A stretch of DNA of 64,000 bases from UBA7430 sp002478765 (GTDB taxonomy: Bacteria; Bacteroidota; Bacteroidia; Flavobacteriales; UBA7430): NCBI GenBank assembly GCA_943789355.1, contig CALSTU010000004.1:496001-560000 (forward strand). Reading direction: 5' to 3'. Below are positions 33,736 through 43,532 of the stretch, in pieces (position 1 is the first letter of the stretch; the number at the start of each line of letters is the position of its first letter). The notes under the pieces are model-generated. The model made no database searches, was not told the DNA's origin, and was given only the letters and a program-made list of their open reading frames with translations. The position numbers and the translations under genes were made by a program.

Positions 33736-36314
33736 TTATACAACATGCCCGATTCGTCACCAATGATATAGTTTGGTTTCCCGTCTAGGTCTAGGTCATT
33801 GATTAACCCTATTGTTTTCCCATAAACTGGAAATCCATCAACTAAATCATTTGTTGCACTAAAAAGGTAAGCTTTAGAATTTAGTGTGTCTGTGATGCTC
33901 AGATAGGGTTGTTGATTGATGTCAGACAGCTCTGCGTTAGTTAACTGGCTATTTTCGAAGCTATAAAGCATATTCATTTTTGGGCCATTTACCTTTAAAT
34001 CGTTTCCTTCCAGAAGAATATGGTGTCCATTTTTGTAACTGAATTTGATGTCTTCATCAAATTCAAATTTGAGGCTATTGTCCACACTTCCATCAAAAAG
34101 TATGTTTTGTTGCACACCACTTCTGTCAATTGTTACAATTCTTGTTTCGGAAAGATTTCGACCTTTGATGACTTGAATTTTGTTTTCAGAAAAATCAATT
34201 TTTTCCTTCACTTTAAATCGATGTTCACCTTTTCGGTTTAAAATATTCAGTGTGCCATTTTTTTCTGCCAAAAGAATGTGGTCTTTTCCGGCAACGATAA
34301 AGTGTTTAGCAGAATGAATAGCTTCACTTTTTGTTTGTTTTAATTTCCAACCTTTAACAAGAAATCCCTGTTTGTTGTACATGTAATGATGTTTTCCACT
34401 AGAGACTAGAATACGATAATTTCTATTTTTTTCGTAATCAAATACCGACAATGGAAGATTTGTTTTGTGTTTCAATTTAATAGGGTATGATCCCACGTCT
34501 CTTCCTTTTCTGTCGATCAGGAAAATTTCATTCGTTGTATTGAATAGAAGTTGTAGTTTTTTATTTCTAAAAAGGTCTATTTGATTTACGGATCCAAGTA
34601 TCGGTTCTTTGAATTTTCTTTTCCAAAGAATTTCTCCTCCTGTGGATATTAAGTAAAGATTAAGGTTTTCATCTTGAACAACAATCTCATGGTTTTGATT
34701 GTAGTGATTCTCTACAAGATTAATTTTAGAAACAATCGGTGCATCAAGTTGAATTGTCCACAAAGATTTTGTGTCTTCAAGTTGAGACGAGTCATAGTGC
34801 AAATAGGCATTTGTAAAGCAATGACTTCCTTTCGCATTGAATTGTATAGCAAAAGATTTGAATTCGCTAAAGGCTTCAGGATGCTGCTTTATAATCTGTG
34901 AAATTTCATTTTGTAGGTAATGCTCTGAGATCGAAGAAATTGAGGTATTTTGTATGAACGTCGTATAGTTTGATCCAGAGCTTAATTTATCCACACAATC
35001 TTTATAGGCCAAAGAATTATCGAGAGTTCGTTTGGCTTTATAGTCATTAATTAAACTTTTTAATGAGGCTATGTTATCTGTCACAACAAGTTGTTCCGAG
35101 AGGATGCAAGCATATGCCAATTCATTTACATGCTCAAAATTACTCAAACTGGAAAGATGATTCAATTGATTCCATTTGAATAGCTTTTGTTGTCGGTATT
35201 CAAAAGTGGAGTCAGAATTTGTATGAATGTAATTCTCGACTCTTTCACTATCCGTGATATGAATGACTAAACCGGAAGACAGTTGGGTTTTATTTTCTGT
35301 TAAAAACCAAGTTATCTCTCTGTCAATCCAATTTTCAAACTCAGATCGATCTTTCTTTTTCAGTGTTTTAATCTTATTATCAAACGCAACTTTCTGATGA
35401 TTGTACTCAACGGCATTCATATGTTTTCGTTGATATTGTTTGAAATTTTCAAAGGTTTTACTGGTGAATAGTGCTGTATTTTTTGGAAGAACTCTAGGAG
35501 CGATTGGTGTATGTCCTGAATTGCCTTTGAAAAAGCTGAGTTCTTGTGCCAGTGAGTCATGGCTCAGGCTGATTCCACTCATTAACACCCCATCTTCAAG
35601 TAGATCTATATCCCACTGAAACCACTCGGCTAATTTTTCAGTTTGAGAATGGTTTTTAAGAATACTAGAACTGAGTTTATCAAAATTTTTGGAATGGATG
35701 AAAAGATTAAAATCTTCTTTTTTATTTGAAGAGTCATAAATACGTCGAAAAGACTCATCAATACTCAAGTTGTTTGGAGTTTTAAGCTGTCTAATAGCGT
35801 CCTCAACTAATATTTTATTGGGGCTCATGAACACCAGTTCTTTGTGAATGGTATAGAATATTTTTTTATTGTGTGTGTCAACTTCAATAATTTTCGCACT
35901 GCTGTAGGGGTGTTCTTGGACGGCGGAAAAGCTTTTTAAGCTTAGTTCAAGCAATTGCAGTTGTTGTACTTGGTTTTCTGTTGTGCTTACAGCGAGCCAG
36001 TCAAATGACCGAGAACCTGTAAGATGTAGTGATAAGAATACGGGGTTAATGTTTTGTAAGTCTACACCAAAAGTCGACAGTGTTGAGTCGACGCTTTTGA
36101 TTTCTTTTAATGAGGGATTTAACAAAGCCTTATTCGTTAAAGCTTGCCAAAGCTTATTTTCTGTGAGTTCTCGAATGCTCGTCGAAACATCATTCGTCTC
36201 GATGATTAGAGCTGCGTCAATAGGAATAGCTTCTATAGGAAGGCTTCTTTCTTGCTCGGTTTGACAAGCAAAAAATGTCGTAACAATAAAAAGTATACTC
36301 AGTAACCGTTTCAT
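33720..36314 (-). CDS. Large lipoprotein with beta-propeller-like C-terminus
   Basis: 864-residue lipoprotein, family not recognised with certainty. The lipobox is in IVTTFFAC near C17. An N-terminal region (about 25-500) is mixed alpha/beta and may be DUF3352-like (IPIDAALIIETNDVS). The C-terminal ~330 residues contain repeated strand-turn units such as NLYLISTGGEILWKRKF, IFLIDRKGRDVG, LNILNRKGEHRFKV, and a final DLDLDGKPNYIIGDESG, resembling a PQQ-like or FG-GAP propeller. Probably an envelope scaffold; no enzyme motif seen. rnhB and a GT4 gene lie upstream on the same strand. Confidence 0.7.
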   Translation of the reverse strand: MKRLLSILFIVTTFFACQTEQERSLPIEAIPIDAALIIETNDVSTSIRELTENKLWQALTNKALLNPSLKEIKSVDSTLSTFGVDLQNINPVFLSLHLTGSRSFDWLAVSTTENQVQQLQLLELSLKSFSAVQEHPYSSAKIIEVDTHNKKIFYTIHKELVFMSPNKILVEDAIRQLKTPNNLSIDESFRRIYDSSNKKEDFNLFIHSKNFDKLSSSILKNHSQTEKLAEWFQWDIDLLEDGVLMSGISLSHDSLAQELSFFKGNSGHTPIAPRVLPKNTALFTSKTFENFKQYQRKHMNAVEYNHQKVAFDNKIKTLKKKDRSEFENWIDREITWFLTENKTQLSSGLVIHITDSERVENYIHTNSDSTFEYRQQKLFKWNQLNHLSSLSNFEHVNELAYACILSEQLVVTDNIASLKSLINDYKAKRTLDNSLAYKDCVDKLSSGSNYTTFIQNTSISSISEHYLQNEISQIIKQHPEAFSEFKSFAIQFNAKGSHCFTNAYLHYDSSQLEDTKSLWTIQLDAPIVSKINLVENHYNQNHEIVVQDENLNLYLISTGGEILWKRKFKEPILGSVNQIDLFRNKKLQLLFNTTNEIFLIDRKGRDVGSYPIKLKHKTNLPLSVFDYEKNRNYRILVSSGKHHYMYNKQGFLVKGWKLKQTKSEAIHSAKHFIVAGKDHILLAEKNGTLNILNRKGEHRFKVKEKIDFSENKIQVIKGRNLSETRIVTIDRSGVQQNILFDGSVDNSLKFEFDEDIKFSYKNGHHILLEGNDLKVNGPKMNMLYSFENSQLTNAELSDINQQPYLSITDTLNSKAYLFSATNDLVDGFPVYGKTIGLINDLDLDGKPNYIIGDESGMLYNYVVE

Positions 36315-36350
36315 GGGTTTGTTTTAGGCATTTCAAAAATAGAAATTTTA

Positions 36351-36950
36351 TCAAAAGTCTAAGCGCAATTGATCAGGAAGTAATTTGAAACTTTCACGAT
36401 GGTATGGAGTAATTCCATATTCTTTGATAGCTAACCTGTGAGCTTTTGTTGGATATCCCTTGTTTTTTCCCCAAAGATATTTGGGATATTGTAAATGAAT
36501 CCCTTCCATCATTTCATCTCGATATGTTTTTGCGAGGATCGAGGCGGCAGCGATGTTTAAATATTTTGCATCTCCTTTGATGATACAGTGATGTTCTTTG
36601 TCATGATACTGTTTGAAGCGGTTTCCATCCACCAAAATACTATCATAATGGTGTTGAATCTGGTCCAGGGCTCTATGCATGGCTAAAAAAGAGGCATTTA
36701 AAATATTGATTTCATCAATTTCTTTAGAATCTACGATACCAACAGCATATGCTAAAGCTTGTTCATGAATTACAGCCCTTAAATGATTTCTATTCTTTTC
36801 ACTCAACTGCTTTGAGTCGTTCAAGAGCTCATGCTTAAAGTTTTGAGGTAAAATTACAGCAGCCGCAACAACAGGCCCGGCAAGACATCCACGACCAGCT
36901 TCATCACAACCTATTTCCGTTTTATGTTTCTCAAAATAGGAAGCTAACAT
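36351..36950 (-). CDS. rnhB: Ribonuclease HII
   Basis: Removes RNA from RNA-DNA hybrids and single ribonucleotides. The GCDEAGRGCLAGPVVAAAV motif gives D16 and E17, with SILVDGNRF and AKTYRDEMM for the remaining acidic residues. The 199 aa are family length. It overlaps the end of the GT4 gene by seven bases (36944-36950), so the two are cotranscribed, and the large lipoprotein gene follows. Confidence 0.97.
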   Translation of the reverse strand: MLASYFEKHKTEIGCDEAGRGCLAGPVVAAAVILPQNFKHELLNDSKQLSEKNRNHLRAVIHEQALAYAVGIVDSKEIDEINILNASFLAMHRALDQIQHHYDSILVDGNRFKQYHDKEHHCIIKGDAKYLNIAAASILAKTYRDEMMEGIHLQYPKYLWGKNKGYPTKAHRLAIKEYGITPYHRESFKLLPDQLRLDF

Positions 36951-38074
36951 TCGGACATAACTTTCTCGATACTATTCCACAAATTTACAGCTGTTGTATT
37001 CCAATTGAAGTGCTGTGCATGTATTTGACCTCGTGCAGATAGCTCAGATCTTAGATCATTGTTCCAATTTAGCTTGATCATGGCACTGGATATTTCATCC
37101 ACATCATATGGGTTAACGAGTAAAGCAGCATCATCTGCCACTTCAGGCATAGATGTGATGTTTGATGTGATTACTGGACATGCACATTTCATCGCCTCAA
37201 GGATTGGTATACCGAAGCCTTCAAAATACGGCACAAAACAAAATGCAAGGGCAGAAGCATAAAGCTGGTTTAGATCTTCAGGACTTTTTCGCCCGGTGAA
37301 AATGACATCCTTTTTGTGACACATTTGATTGAAACTCGCTTCTAGCTTTTTATTCCACCACATTTTTGCGCCTACAATCAATAGTTTGTTGGTTGAGTTT
37401 GTTTTCGATTTGAATTGATCAAAAGCTTCCAAAAGTCTTGAGATATTTTTCCTGGGATGAAGAGCGCCCACAAATAAAAAATAATCTTTTCCCGCACTAT
37501 ATTTTTTACGAATGGCAATTTGTTGATCGATCCCAATGGGATGAAAGTTCGTGTTTACGCCATTTAAACTGACGTCTATTTTTGAGGCTTGTATTCGATA
37601 GTTGTCACAAATATCAGTTTTAGAATAATTTGAAACCGTCACTATTCGAGATGCTTTTTGCGCATATTTTTTAAAAAAATGATTGTAGAATATACGGTGG
37701 CTGAATTTTAAATCTTTGGGGTGATGTTTGAAGTTTATGTCGTGGATTACTGCAATACTTGGGGTCTTACTTACGAGAGATAAAAAGCCATCCGTAGAAA
37801 GAAAGATGTCAGCTTTGAGCTTTTTGAGAATTTTTGGAATCCGAATTTCAAACCAATAATACCATAATAACGGATGCCTTGTTGGTGGACCAACGATAAT
37901 TGGGTGTACATTTTCTGCAAAGACAAATTCTTCAGAATAGGGCCTGTCGAATAAAAAGTAAAAATCATGTTCGGGGTGAGATTTCACTATCCTTGAAAGT
38001 GTTTCGAAGGTGTACCAACCGATGCCTTCAAGCCTACCCTTTAATAGAAGTCGTGTGTTTACAGCAATTCTCAT
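36944..38074 (-). CDS. GT4-family glycosyltransferase
   Basis: 376-residue GT-B transferase, probably in surface polysaccharide synthesis. The C-terminal donor-binding domain carries FVGALHPRKNISRLLEAF and the E-x7-E type motif in YFEGFGIPILEAMKC, with PVITSNITSMPEVADDAALL after it. The acceptor and sugar are unknown. A TATCTTCG box five nt from its ATG (38080-38087) suggests a leaderless start. It diverges from the flippase/sulfotransferase operon. Confidence 0.9.
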   Translation of the reverse strand: MRIAVNTRLLLKGRLEGIGWYTFETLSRIVKSHPEHDFYFLFDRPYSEEFVFAENVHPIIVGPPTRHPLLWYYWFEIRIPKILKKLKADIFLSTDGFLSLVSKTPSIAVIHDINFKHHPKDLKFSHRIFYNHFFKKYAQKASRIVTVSNYSKTDICDNYRIQASKIDVSLNGVNTNFHPIGIDQQIAIRKKYSAGKDYFLFVGALHPRKNISRLLEAFDQFKSKTNSTNKLLIVGAKMWWNKKLEASFNQMCHKKDVIFTGRKSPEDLNQLYASALAFCFVPYFEGFGIPILEAMKCACPVITSNITSMPEVADDAALLVNPYDVDEISSAMIKLNWNNDLRSELSARGQIHAQHFNWNTTAVNLWNSIEKVMSEC

Positions 38075-38103
38075 AAAGGCGAAGATATGGTTTTAGGTCG
38101 AAT

Positions 38104-38130
38104 GTAATTAATCGATAAAAAAGTAATTAC
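38104..38130. repeat. Repeated GTAATTA sites between GT4 and flippase genes
   Basis: GTAATTA at 38104-38110 and GTAATTAC (a perfect palindrome) at 38123-38130 form direct and inverted repeats in the divergent promoter region. Possibly an operator; AT-rich chance is not excluded. Confidence 0.3.
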
Positions 38131-38186
38131 CTTTGATGAGGTCAAATAAAAATCAGATTTTTGTCGTTACATTTTAAATCTAACTA

Positions 38187-39536
38187 ATGGTAGAGAAGCT
38201 GAAGAGTAAACTTGCAAATGATTTGCAACTCAAGGAACTGCTTTCGGGAAGTGCTGTGGTTTTTATCTTTAGAATTTTAGGTTTGTTTTCCGGCTACCTT
38301 CTCAGTTACATCATTACGCATTATTTTGGAGAGGAAGTTCTAGGAGTATACTCTTTATCATTCACCATTTTGAGTTTGGTCGTTGTTGCTTCCCGGTTAG
38401 GTTTGGATGAGGCATTGGTTAAGATTCTTTCAGATTTAATCTCCAAAAACAAAACAGGACAGGCAAAAGACGCTTATGATAAAAGTGTTAGATTGATTTT
38501 TATTGTGAGCATTCTTTTATCTATTGTTGTCTATCAATCTGCGAACTATATAGCTGCTTGGTTTGGGAATGAGATGCTTATCGGTTCAATAAAAATAGTT
38601 GCTTATGCAATTACTCCCTATGCTTTGATAAAAGTGAATGCAGACTCGCTAAGGGGGATGAAGAAGATGAGAGCTTTTTCATATTTGCAAGTAGGTTCAT
38701 TACTGCTTTTCATGTCGATTTTTCTTTTGATTGGAATTTTCTTTTTTGGATCTACAAATGACCTTCCCTTTTATGCTTTATTGGCAGCATCATTAATTAT
38801 GTTTTTTTGGTCCAAGTCGTTGATTGGTAAAAATTTTATTGTCAACGAAAAAGGCTCTGATAACTACGAACGATTGATGAAGATATCTTTGCCGATGATG
38901 TTGACCAGTTCCATGTTTTTAGTTTTAAATTGGACGGACAATCTTTTTTTAGGAAGGTTTTTGTCAGAAGATCAAGTCGGAATCTATTTTATAGCGTTTA
39001 AATTCGGGCTAATAATTTCATTAAGCTTATTTGCGGTGAATTCCATTGCTGCACCAAAATTTTCTGAGCTTTCATCTGCCATTGATACCTCTAAACTGAG
39101 GAAATTAGCGATGCAGTCTGTGAAATTAAATTTGTGGTCTGCCATACCCGTATTTGTCTTGTTGATATTTTCCGCAGAATGGCTTCTGTCCCTATATGGA
39201 TCATCTTTTGTTGTGGCAAAAAGATGTGTGTACATATTGGCATTTGGACAACTGTACAATGCTTTGTCTGGATCGGTGTTGAATTTTTTAAACATGACAG
39301 GTCATGAAAAGTTGGTCAGTAAAATTATTGTTTCAGCGGCACTCTTAAATGTCGTTCTTAATTATTATCTAATTCCATGGTTTGAATCCTCTGAGGGTTG
39401 GTTAGGGATTGAAGGAGCCGCAATTTCCAGTATGATGTGTTTGATTTATTGGAATTCTTTGGGGATTTATTTTGTTTACAAATACCATGGATTTATTATG
39501 TTTCCAACACCATTTGTATTTAAACGTAAGGTATGA
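38187..39536 (+). CDS. Polysaccharide flippase (Wzx/MATE-like)
   Basis: 449-residue membrane protein with about 12 predicted helices, of the MVF/oligosaccharidyl-lipid flippase type. ELLSGSAVVFIFRILGLFSGYLLSYIITHYFG begins with a soluble stretch and a first helix; the start FRILGLFSGYLLS is typical of Wzx. It probably flips a lipid-linked oligosaccharide across the inner membrane. Its stop overlaps the sulfotransferase start in an ATGA. It heads a four-gene operon. Confidence 0.9.
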   Translation: MVEKLKSKLANDLQLKELLSGSAVVFIFRILGLFSGYLLSYIITHYFGEEVLGVYSLSFTILSLVVVASRLGLDEALVKILSDLISKNKTGQAKDAYDKSVRLIFIVSILLSIVVYQSANYIAAWFGNEMLIGSIKIVAYAITPYALIKVNADSLRGMKKMRAFSYLQVGSLLLFMSIFLLIGIFFFGSTNDLPFYALLAASLIMFFWSKSLIGKNFIVNEKGSDNYERLMKISLPMMLTSSMFLVLNWTDNLFLGRFLSEDQVGIYFIAFKFGLIISLSLFAVNSIAAPKFSELSSAIDTSKLRKLAMQSVKLNLWSAIPVFVLLIFSAEWLLSLYGSSFVVAKRCVYILAFGQLYNALSGSVLNFLNMTGHEKLVSKIIVSAALLNVVLNYYLIPWFESSEGWLGIEGAAISSMMCLIYWNSLGIYFVYKYHGFIMFPTPFVFKRKV

Positions 39537-40429
39537 AAGAGGCTCTTGGTTTCATAGGTATTGGCGCGGTAAAGAGCGGGTCTTCATGGATGGCGTCATT
39601 GCTTTCCCAACATCCGGAAGTTTGCATGTCTACTCGAAAAGAGGTTGCCTTTTTTAATACGTTTAACTTTAATGGCACTAGAAATGAATCTTCATCTTAC
39701 GGAGAAATGTATTATTCAAAGTTCTGGCCAACAACAAAAAAAATAAAAGGAGAAGTTTCGCCTCAATACCTCTTTGATTCCGATAGCGCCCTCAGAATAA
39801 AAAGAGCTTTCCCGGATGTACATATTTTAGCGATGCTCAGGAATCCGAAAAAAGTTGTGTATTCACACTTTTTGTATGAGAGGTTTTTCAATCGTAGTAT
39901 TGATTTATCCTTATCTTTTTTAGAAGCCTTGGAGCAACATCCATATTTGCTGCAAAGTGCTTGTTTCACAATGCAACTTAAACAATATTTCAAGGTGTTT
40001 GATCCGGATAAAATTCATGTTTTTTTTCTAGATGAAGCCTTAGAGAATCAAGAAGAATTTTCAAAACAATTGTACAGGTGTATCAATCTTAACGACGCTC
40101 ATTTTAAACCGGATTATGCATCTGTAAACGAAAGTAAACAGATTGACTCTAGGTTATTGAATGTGCTAATTAGGGTCCCTTCAATGATGAAGAAAATTTT
40201 AGATCGTACTTTTTTAAGGCCGATACTAGCAAAAGCGAAACAGAGTCGGACATTTTTATATTTGGTTAAATGGAGAAATAACCTTCTTGATAAAAACATC
40301 AAAAGGCTAGATAAACCCGAAATGACTTCAGACGAAAAGAATTACCTGAGGTTTTATTTTAAAAATGAAATTGAAGAACTGGAGGAATTATTACAAGTCG
40401 ATTTGACCCGATGGAAAACTAGTGATTAG
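39533..40429 (+). CDS. PAPS-dependent sulfotransferase
   Basis: 298 aa, cytosolic. The 5'-phosphosulfate loop is GIGAVKSGSSWMASLL with K14-like lysine in VKSGSSW, and the 3'-phosphate motif is MLRNPKKVVYSHFLYE with its R and S. These are the two signatures of the PAPS sulfotransferase family. Position between flippase and chain-length genes suggests that it sulfates a surface polysaccharide. PAPS synthesis genes are not in the window. Confidence 0.88.
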   Translation: MKEALGFIGIGAVKSGSSWMASLLSQHPEVCMSTRKEVAFFNTFNFNGTRNESSSYGEMYYSKFWPTTKKIKGEVSPQYLFDSDSALRIKRAFPDVHILAMLRNPKKVVYSHFLYERFFNRSIDLSLSFLEALEQHPYLLQSACFTMQLKQYFKVFDPDKIHVFFLDEALENQEEFSKQLYRCINLNDAHFKPDYASVNESKQIDSRLLNVLIRVPSMMKKILDRTFLRPILAKAKQSRTFLYLVKWRNNLLDKNIKRLDKPEMTSDEKNYLRFYFKNEIEELEELLQVDLTRWKTSD

Positions 40430-40463
40430 TTGTATATTTGATAAGCATTAACAAAAAATAAAA

Positions 40464-41474
40464 ATGAGTAAACCATCCCTATCTAACTCTGGTAATTTAA
40501 TTATTGACCTATACAAGTGGCGAAAACCACTGGTCATCTTTACCTTAATTGCCTCTATTTTGGGTGCAATCGTTTCATCTCCTTTGGTGATCACTCCAAA
40601 ATTTAAGTCAACAGCACTCATTTATCCAACGACAACAAATTCTATTTCGCAAGCCCTTCTAGTGGAACATAATCCCTACCGAAAAGACGTTTTAGAGTTT
40701 GGAGAAGAGCTTGAGGCAGAGCGATTGTTGCAAATATTAAACTCTGACGAAATGCAAAGCCACATTGTTAAGGAGTACAGTTTATTTGAGCACTATGAAA
40801 TTGATTCGGCTTCGGAGCATGCCAATACCTGGATCAATTTAGCATTTGATGAACACTTCAGCTTTAAACGAACAGAGCTCATGTCGATCAATATTGATGT
40901 TCTAGACAAAGATCCTAAGCATGCTGCAGCCATGTCGAATCGACTGGTAGATTTGATTGATGTTGTTCTTAAGCGAGTGAAAAAAGAGCGTGCCGAACAA
41001 GCGGTTGTTGTTTTAGAGCGTAGAAATCAAGAGTTATCAAATCGATTATTTCTAATTCATGATTCATTAGAAGTTTTAAGATCACTTGGTGTTTTGGATG
41101 TCTCACTTCAAGCTGAAAGGCTAACAGAGTATTATGCAAGAGCTCTGTCATCAGGGAATACAAAAGGTGCACAAGCGTTAAAAAAAGAGTTCAATCACTT
41201 GGCCTTGCATGGAGGTTCATACTTTAGATTGTCTGAAGATCAGGAGCTGGTGCGTGAGCAGTTGGAAAAAATTCGGTTTGAAAAAGAAAATATACGTGTT
41301 GAGTTGGATGCAGAATTAACAAATCGATTTATAGTTAACAGGGCTGTTCCAGCAGATAAAAAATCGTATCCAATCAGGTGGCTGATCGTTGTTTTTTCGG
41401 GTATGGCAACATTTCTCATGACCTTAGTACTTCTATACATCCGTCAGACGCTATCTTCCGATAATCTTGCTTAA
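40464..41474 (+). CDS. Wzz-like polysaccharide chain-length determinant
   Basis: 336 aa with two membrane helices (about 22-44 and 304-326) and a long periplasmic coiled-coil segment between them, the layout of Wzz/PCP proteins. The N-terminal helix is followed by PKFKSTALIYP, the expected post-helix motif. No C-terminal kinase is fused. It overlaps the ligase/polymerase gene by eight bases. It would set the length of the polymer made by this operon. Confidence 0.88.
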   Translation: MSKPSLSNSGNLIIDLYKWRKPLVIFTLIASILGAIVSSPLVITPKFKSTALIYPTTTNSISQALLVEHNPYRKDVLEFGEELEAERLLQILNSDEMQSHIVKEYSLFEHYEIDSASEHANTWINLAFDEHFSFKRTELMSINIDVLDKDPKHAAAMSNRLVDLIDVVLKRVKKERAEQAVVVLERRNQELSNRLFLIHDSLEVLRSLGVLDVSLQAERLTEYYARALSSGNTKGAQALKKEFNHLALHGGSYFRLSEDQELVREQLEKIRFEKENIRVELDAELTNRFIVNRAVPADKKSYPIRWLIVVFSGMATFLMTLVLLYIRQTLSSDNLA

Positions 41475-42900
41475 GAAGTACAGTATATATATAATTTCAC
41501 TACTACTGATTTGCTTTGTAATTGCAAACTCATATTTGCTTGCTGAGGAGAAGTATTGGGGGCTATTTATTCCTTTGATAGTTGCCGCTATTGCGGTAGC
41601 GATTTTACGGATGGATCTTTTGTTGACTGCAGTGGCCTTTTTAACTCCTTTATCTACGAGTTTAAAAGAGCTAGGGGTTCATAATCCCATTGGAGTGGAA
41701 ATGGCTTTACCTACTGAGCCTCTTCTTTTTGGCCTGATGATCATCGCATGGGTGAAAATGTTGAGTGATAGCGAGCTTTTCAAGGGGTTATATAAACACC
41801 CTATTTCTATAGCAATAGGTCTGTATGTGTTGTGGCTATTAATCACCAGTATAAGTAGCTCCATGCCTTTGGTTTCCTTCAAGTTATTGTTAACTCGGCT
41901 TTGGTTTATCAGTAGTTTTTACGTCTTAGGATTTGTATGGTTTCAGGATAGGGAAAATATTCATCGTTTTGTAAAAGCTTATTTAGCCGGTCTTTGTGTC
42001 GTGGTATGTTATACGATTTTACAACACTCAATGAGAGGTTTTGAGCATGAGGCAGCGCATTGGGTTATGTCTCCATTTTTTAAAGATCACACCTCTTATG
42101 GAATGGTCTTAGCTCTTCTGTTACCCTTTTCCTTTTATCTAAGAAAATGGGAATCTGAAAAAGGTTTGAATTTTATATTTCCTTCGATTGTAGTCTTACT
42201 AATTACAGCGATCGTATTGTCTTATACCAGAGCTGCTTGGCTAAGCCTTGTGGGGGCTTTATGCGTTTATGTCGTCATGAAGCTCAGAATACGATTTTCA
42301 TTATTAGTGACCATAACAAGTCTTTTTGCTGCCTTTATTTTGATGTTTCAAACAGATATTTTGATGGTGCTTGAAAAGAACAGTCAGGATTCTTCTGATA
42401 GTTTTACAGAACACATTCAATCCATGTCTAATGTGAGTACAGATGCTTCCAATTTAGAGAGAATCAACAGATGGACATCAGCGCTAAGACTTTTCGAGGA
42501 ACGACCTCATTTGGGTTGGGGGGCAGGAACCTATCAATTTAATTATGCTCCTTATCAAAATTATTATGAGAAAACCATAATCAGTACAAATTCAGGTAGT
42601 AAGGGAAATGCGCACAGTGAGTATTTGAGTGCATTGGCAGAAACAGGATGGCCCGGATTGCTTTTTTTTTGCGGTCTTATTGCTGTAATTTTCCATCGAG
42701 CGATTGTTCTCTATCCCAAACTAGAAGATAAACAAGATCAATGGCTTATTATGTCTTGTATTTTGGGTCTAGTTACTTATTTCACTCATGCGGTCTTAAA
42801 TAATTTTTTAGATACCGATAAGGCTTCTGTTCCATTATGGGCAATGGTAGCTATAATTGTTGTTTTAGATTTGAAGTATCAAAGAAAAATTAAGGCATAA
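41467..42900 (+). CDS. O-antigen ligase / polymerase family protein
   Basis: 477 aa with about 12 membrane helices and a large periplasmic loop (about 300-385) that holds LGWGAGTYQFNYAPYQNYYE and GNAHSEYLSALAETGWPGL, the Wzy_C/WaaL signature with the key H in AHSEYL. Sequence alone does not separate O-antigen ligase from polymerase (Wzy). The best start is a TTG at 41467 overlapping the chain-length gene by eight bases. A terminator follows, so the operon ends here. Confidence 0.87.
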   Translation: MLKKYSIYIISLLLICFVIANSYLLAEEKYWGLFIPLIVAAIAVAILRMDLLLTAVAFLTPLSTSLKELGVHNPIGVEMALPTEPLLFGLMIIAWVKMLSDSELFKGLYKHPISIAIGLYVLWLLITSISSSMPLVSFKLLLTRLWFISSFYVLGFVWFQDRENIHRFVKAYLAGLCVVVCYTILQHSMRGFEHEAAHWVMSPFFKDHTSYGMVLALLLPFSFYLRKWESEKGLNFIFPSIVVLLITAIVLSYTRAAWLSLVGALCVYVVMKLRIRFSLLVTITSLFAAFILMFQTDILMVLEKNSQDSSDSFTEHIQSMSNVSTDASNLERINRWTSALRLFEERPHLGWGAGTYQFNYAPYQNYYEKTIISTNSGSKGNAHSEYLSALAETGWPGLLFFCGLIAVIFHRAIVLYPKLEDKQDQWLIMSCILGLVTYFTHAVLNNFLDTDKASVPLWAMVAIIVVLDLKYQRKIKA

Positions 42901-42929
42901 AAAAAGAGGACTTTACCAGCCCTCTTTTT
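42901..42929. terminator. Terminator between the polysaccharide operon and efp
   Basis: AAAAAGAGG, 11-base loop, CCTCTTTTT forms a stem right after the stop at 42900, with T-runs on both strands, so it can end both convergent operons. Confidence 0.75.
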
Positions 42930-42947
42930 CATAAAATCGTCTACTAT

Positions 42948-43514
42948 TTAGGATTTTACACGTTCTTGGTAAGCTCCTTTAACGGTGTCAATTTTGATTT
43001 TATCTCCTTCATTAATGAATAGCGGTACGTTCACCTCAGCCCCTGTTTCGACCGTTGCTGGTTTAGTGGCATTTGTAGCCGTATTCCCTTTCTCACCAGG
43101 TTCAGTATAGGTAACTTCTAGAATTACTGATGAAGGAACATCGCATGTGAGCGGATTTTCTTCGTCAGCGTCAAACACAACCTCAACGATTTCTCCTTCT
43201 TTCATAAACTCATAACCGCCCACAATAGTTTTCTCTAGATATATTTGTTCAAATGTATCTGTGTTCATGAAATGAAAGCCACTGTCTTCGGCGTACAAGT
43301 ATTGATATTTTCTCGTTTCAACTCTTACGGCTTCAATTTTAGCACCCGAAGGGAATGTGTTATCGAGAACTTTACCGCTGGTTAAACTTCTTAACTTTGT
43401 TCTTACAAAAGCAGGTCCTTTCCCTGGTTTTACATGTAGGAATTCTATGATTTTAAATAGATCATGATTGTGCTTGATGCACAATCCATTTTTTATGTCT
43501 GATGTACTTGCCAT
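42948..43514 (-). CDS. efp: Translation elongation factor P
   Basis: Relieves ribosome stalling at polyproline motifs. The 188 aa cover the three-domain EF-P. The modified lysine is K32 in HVKPGKGPAFVRTKL, at the loop tip. The TonB-family protein with nine prolines in this window would depend on it. It is the last gene of the lipid A operon. Confidence 0.98.
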   Translation of the reverse strand: MASTSDIKNGLCIKHNHDLFKIIEFLHVKPGKGPAFVRTKLRSLTSGKVLDNTFPSGAKIEAVRVETRKYQYLYAEDSGFHFMNTDTFEQIYLEKTIVGGYEFMKEGEIVEVVFDADEENPLTCDVPSSVILEVTYTEPGEKGNTATNATKPATVETGAEVNVPLFINEGDKIKIDTVKGAYQERVKS

Positions 43515-43532
43515 AATCTTATGTTTTCGATT

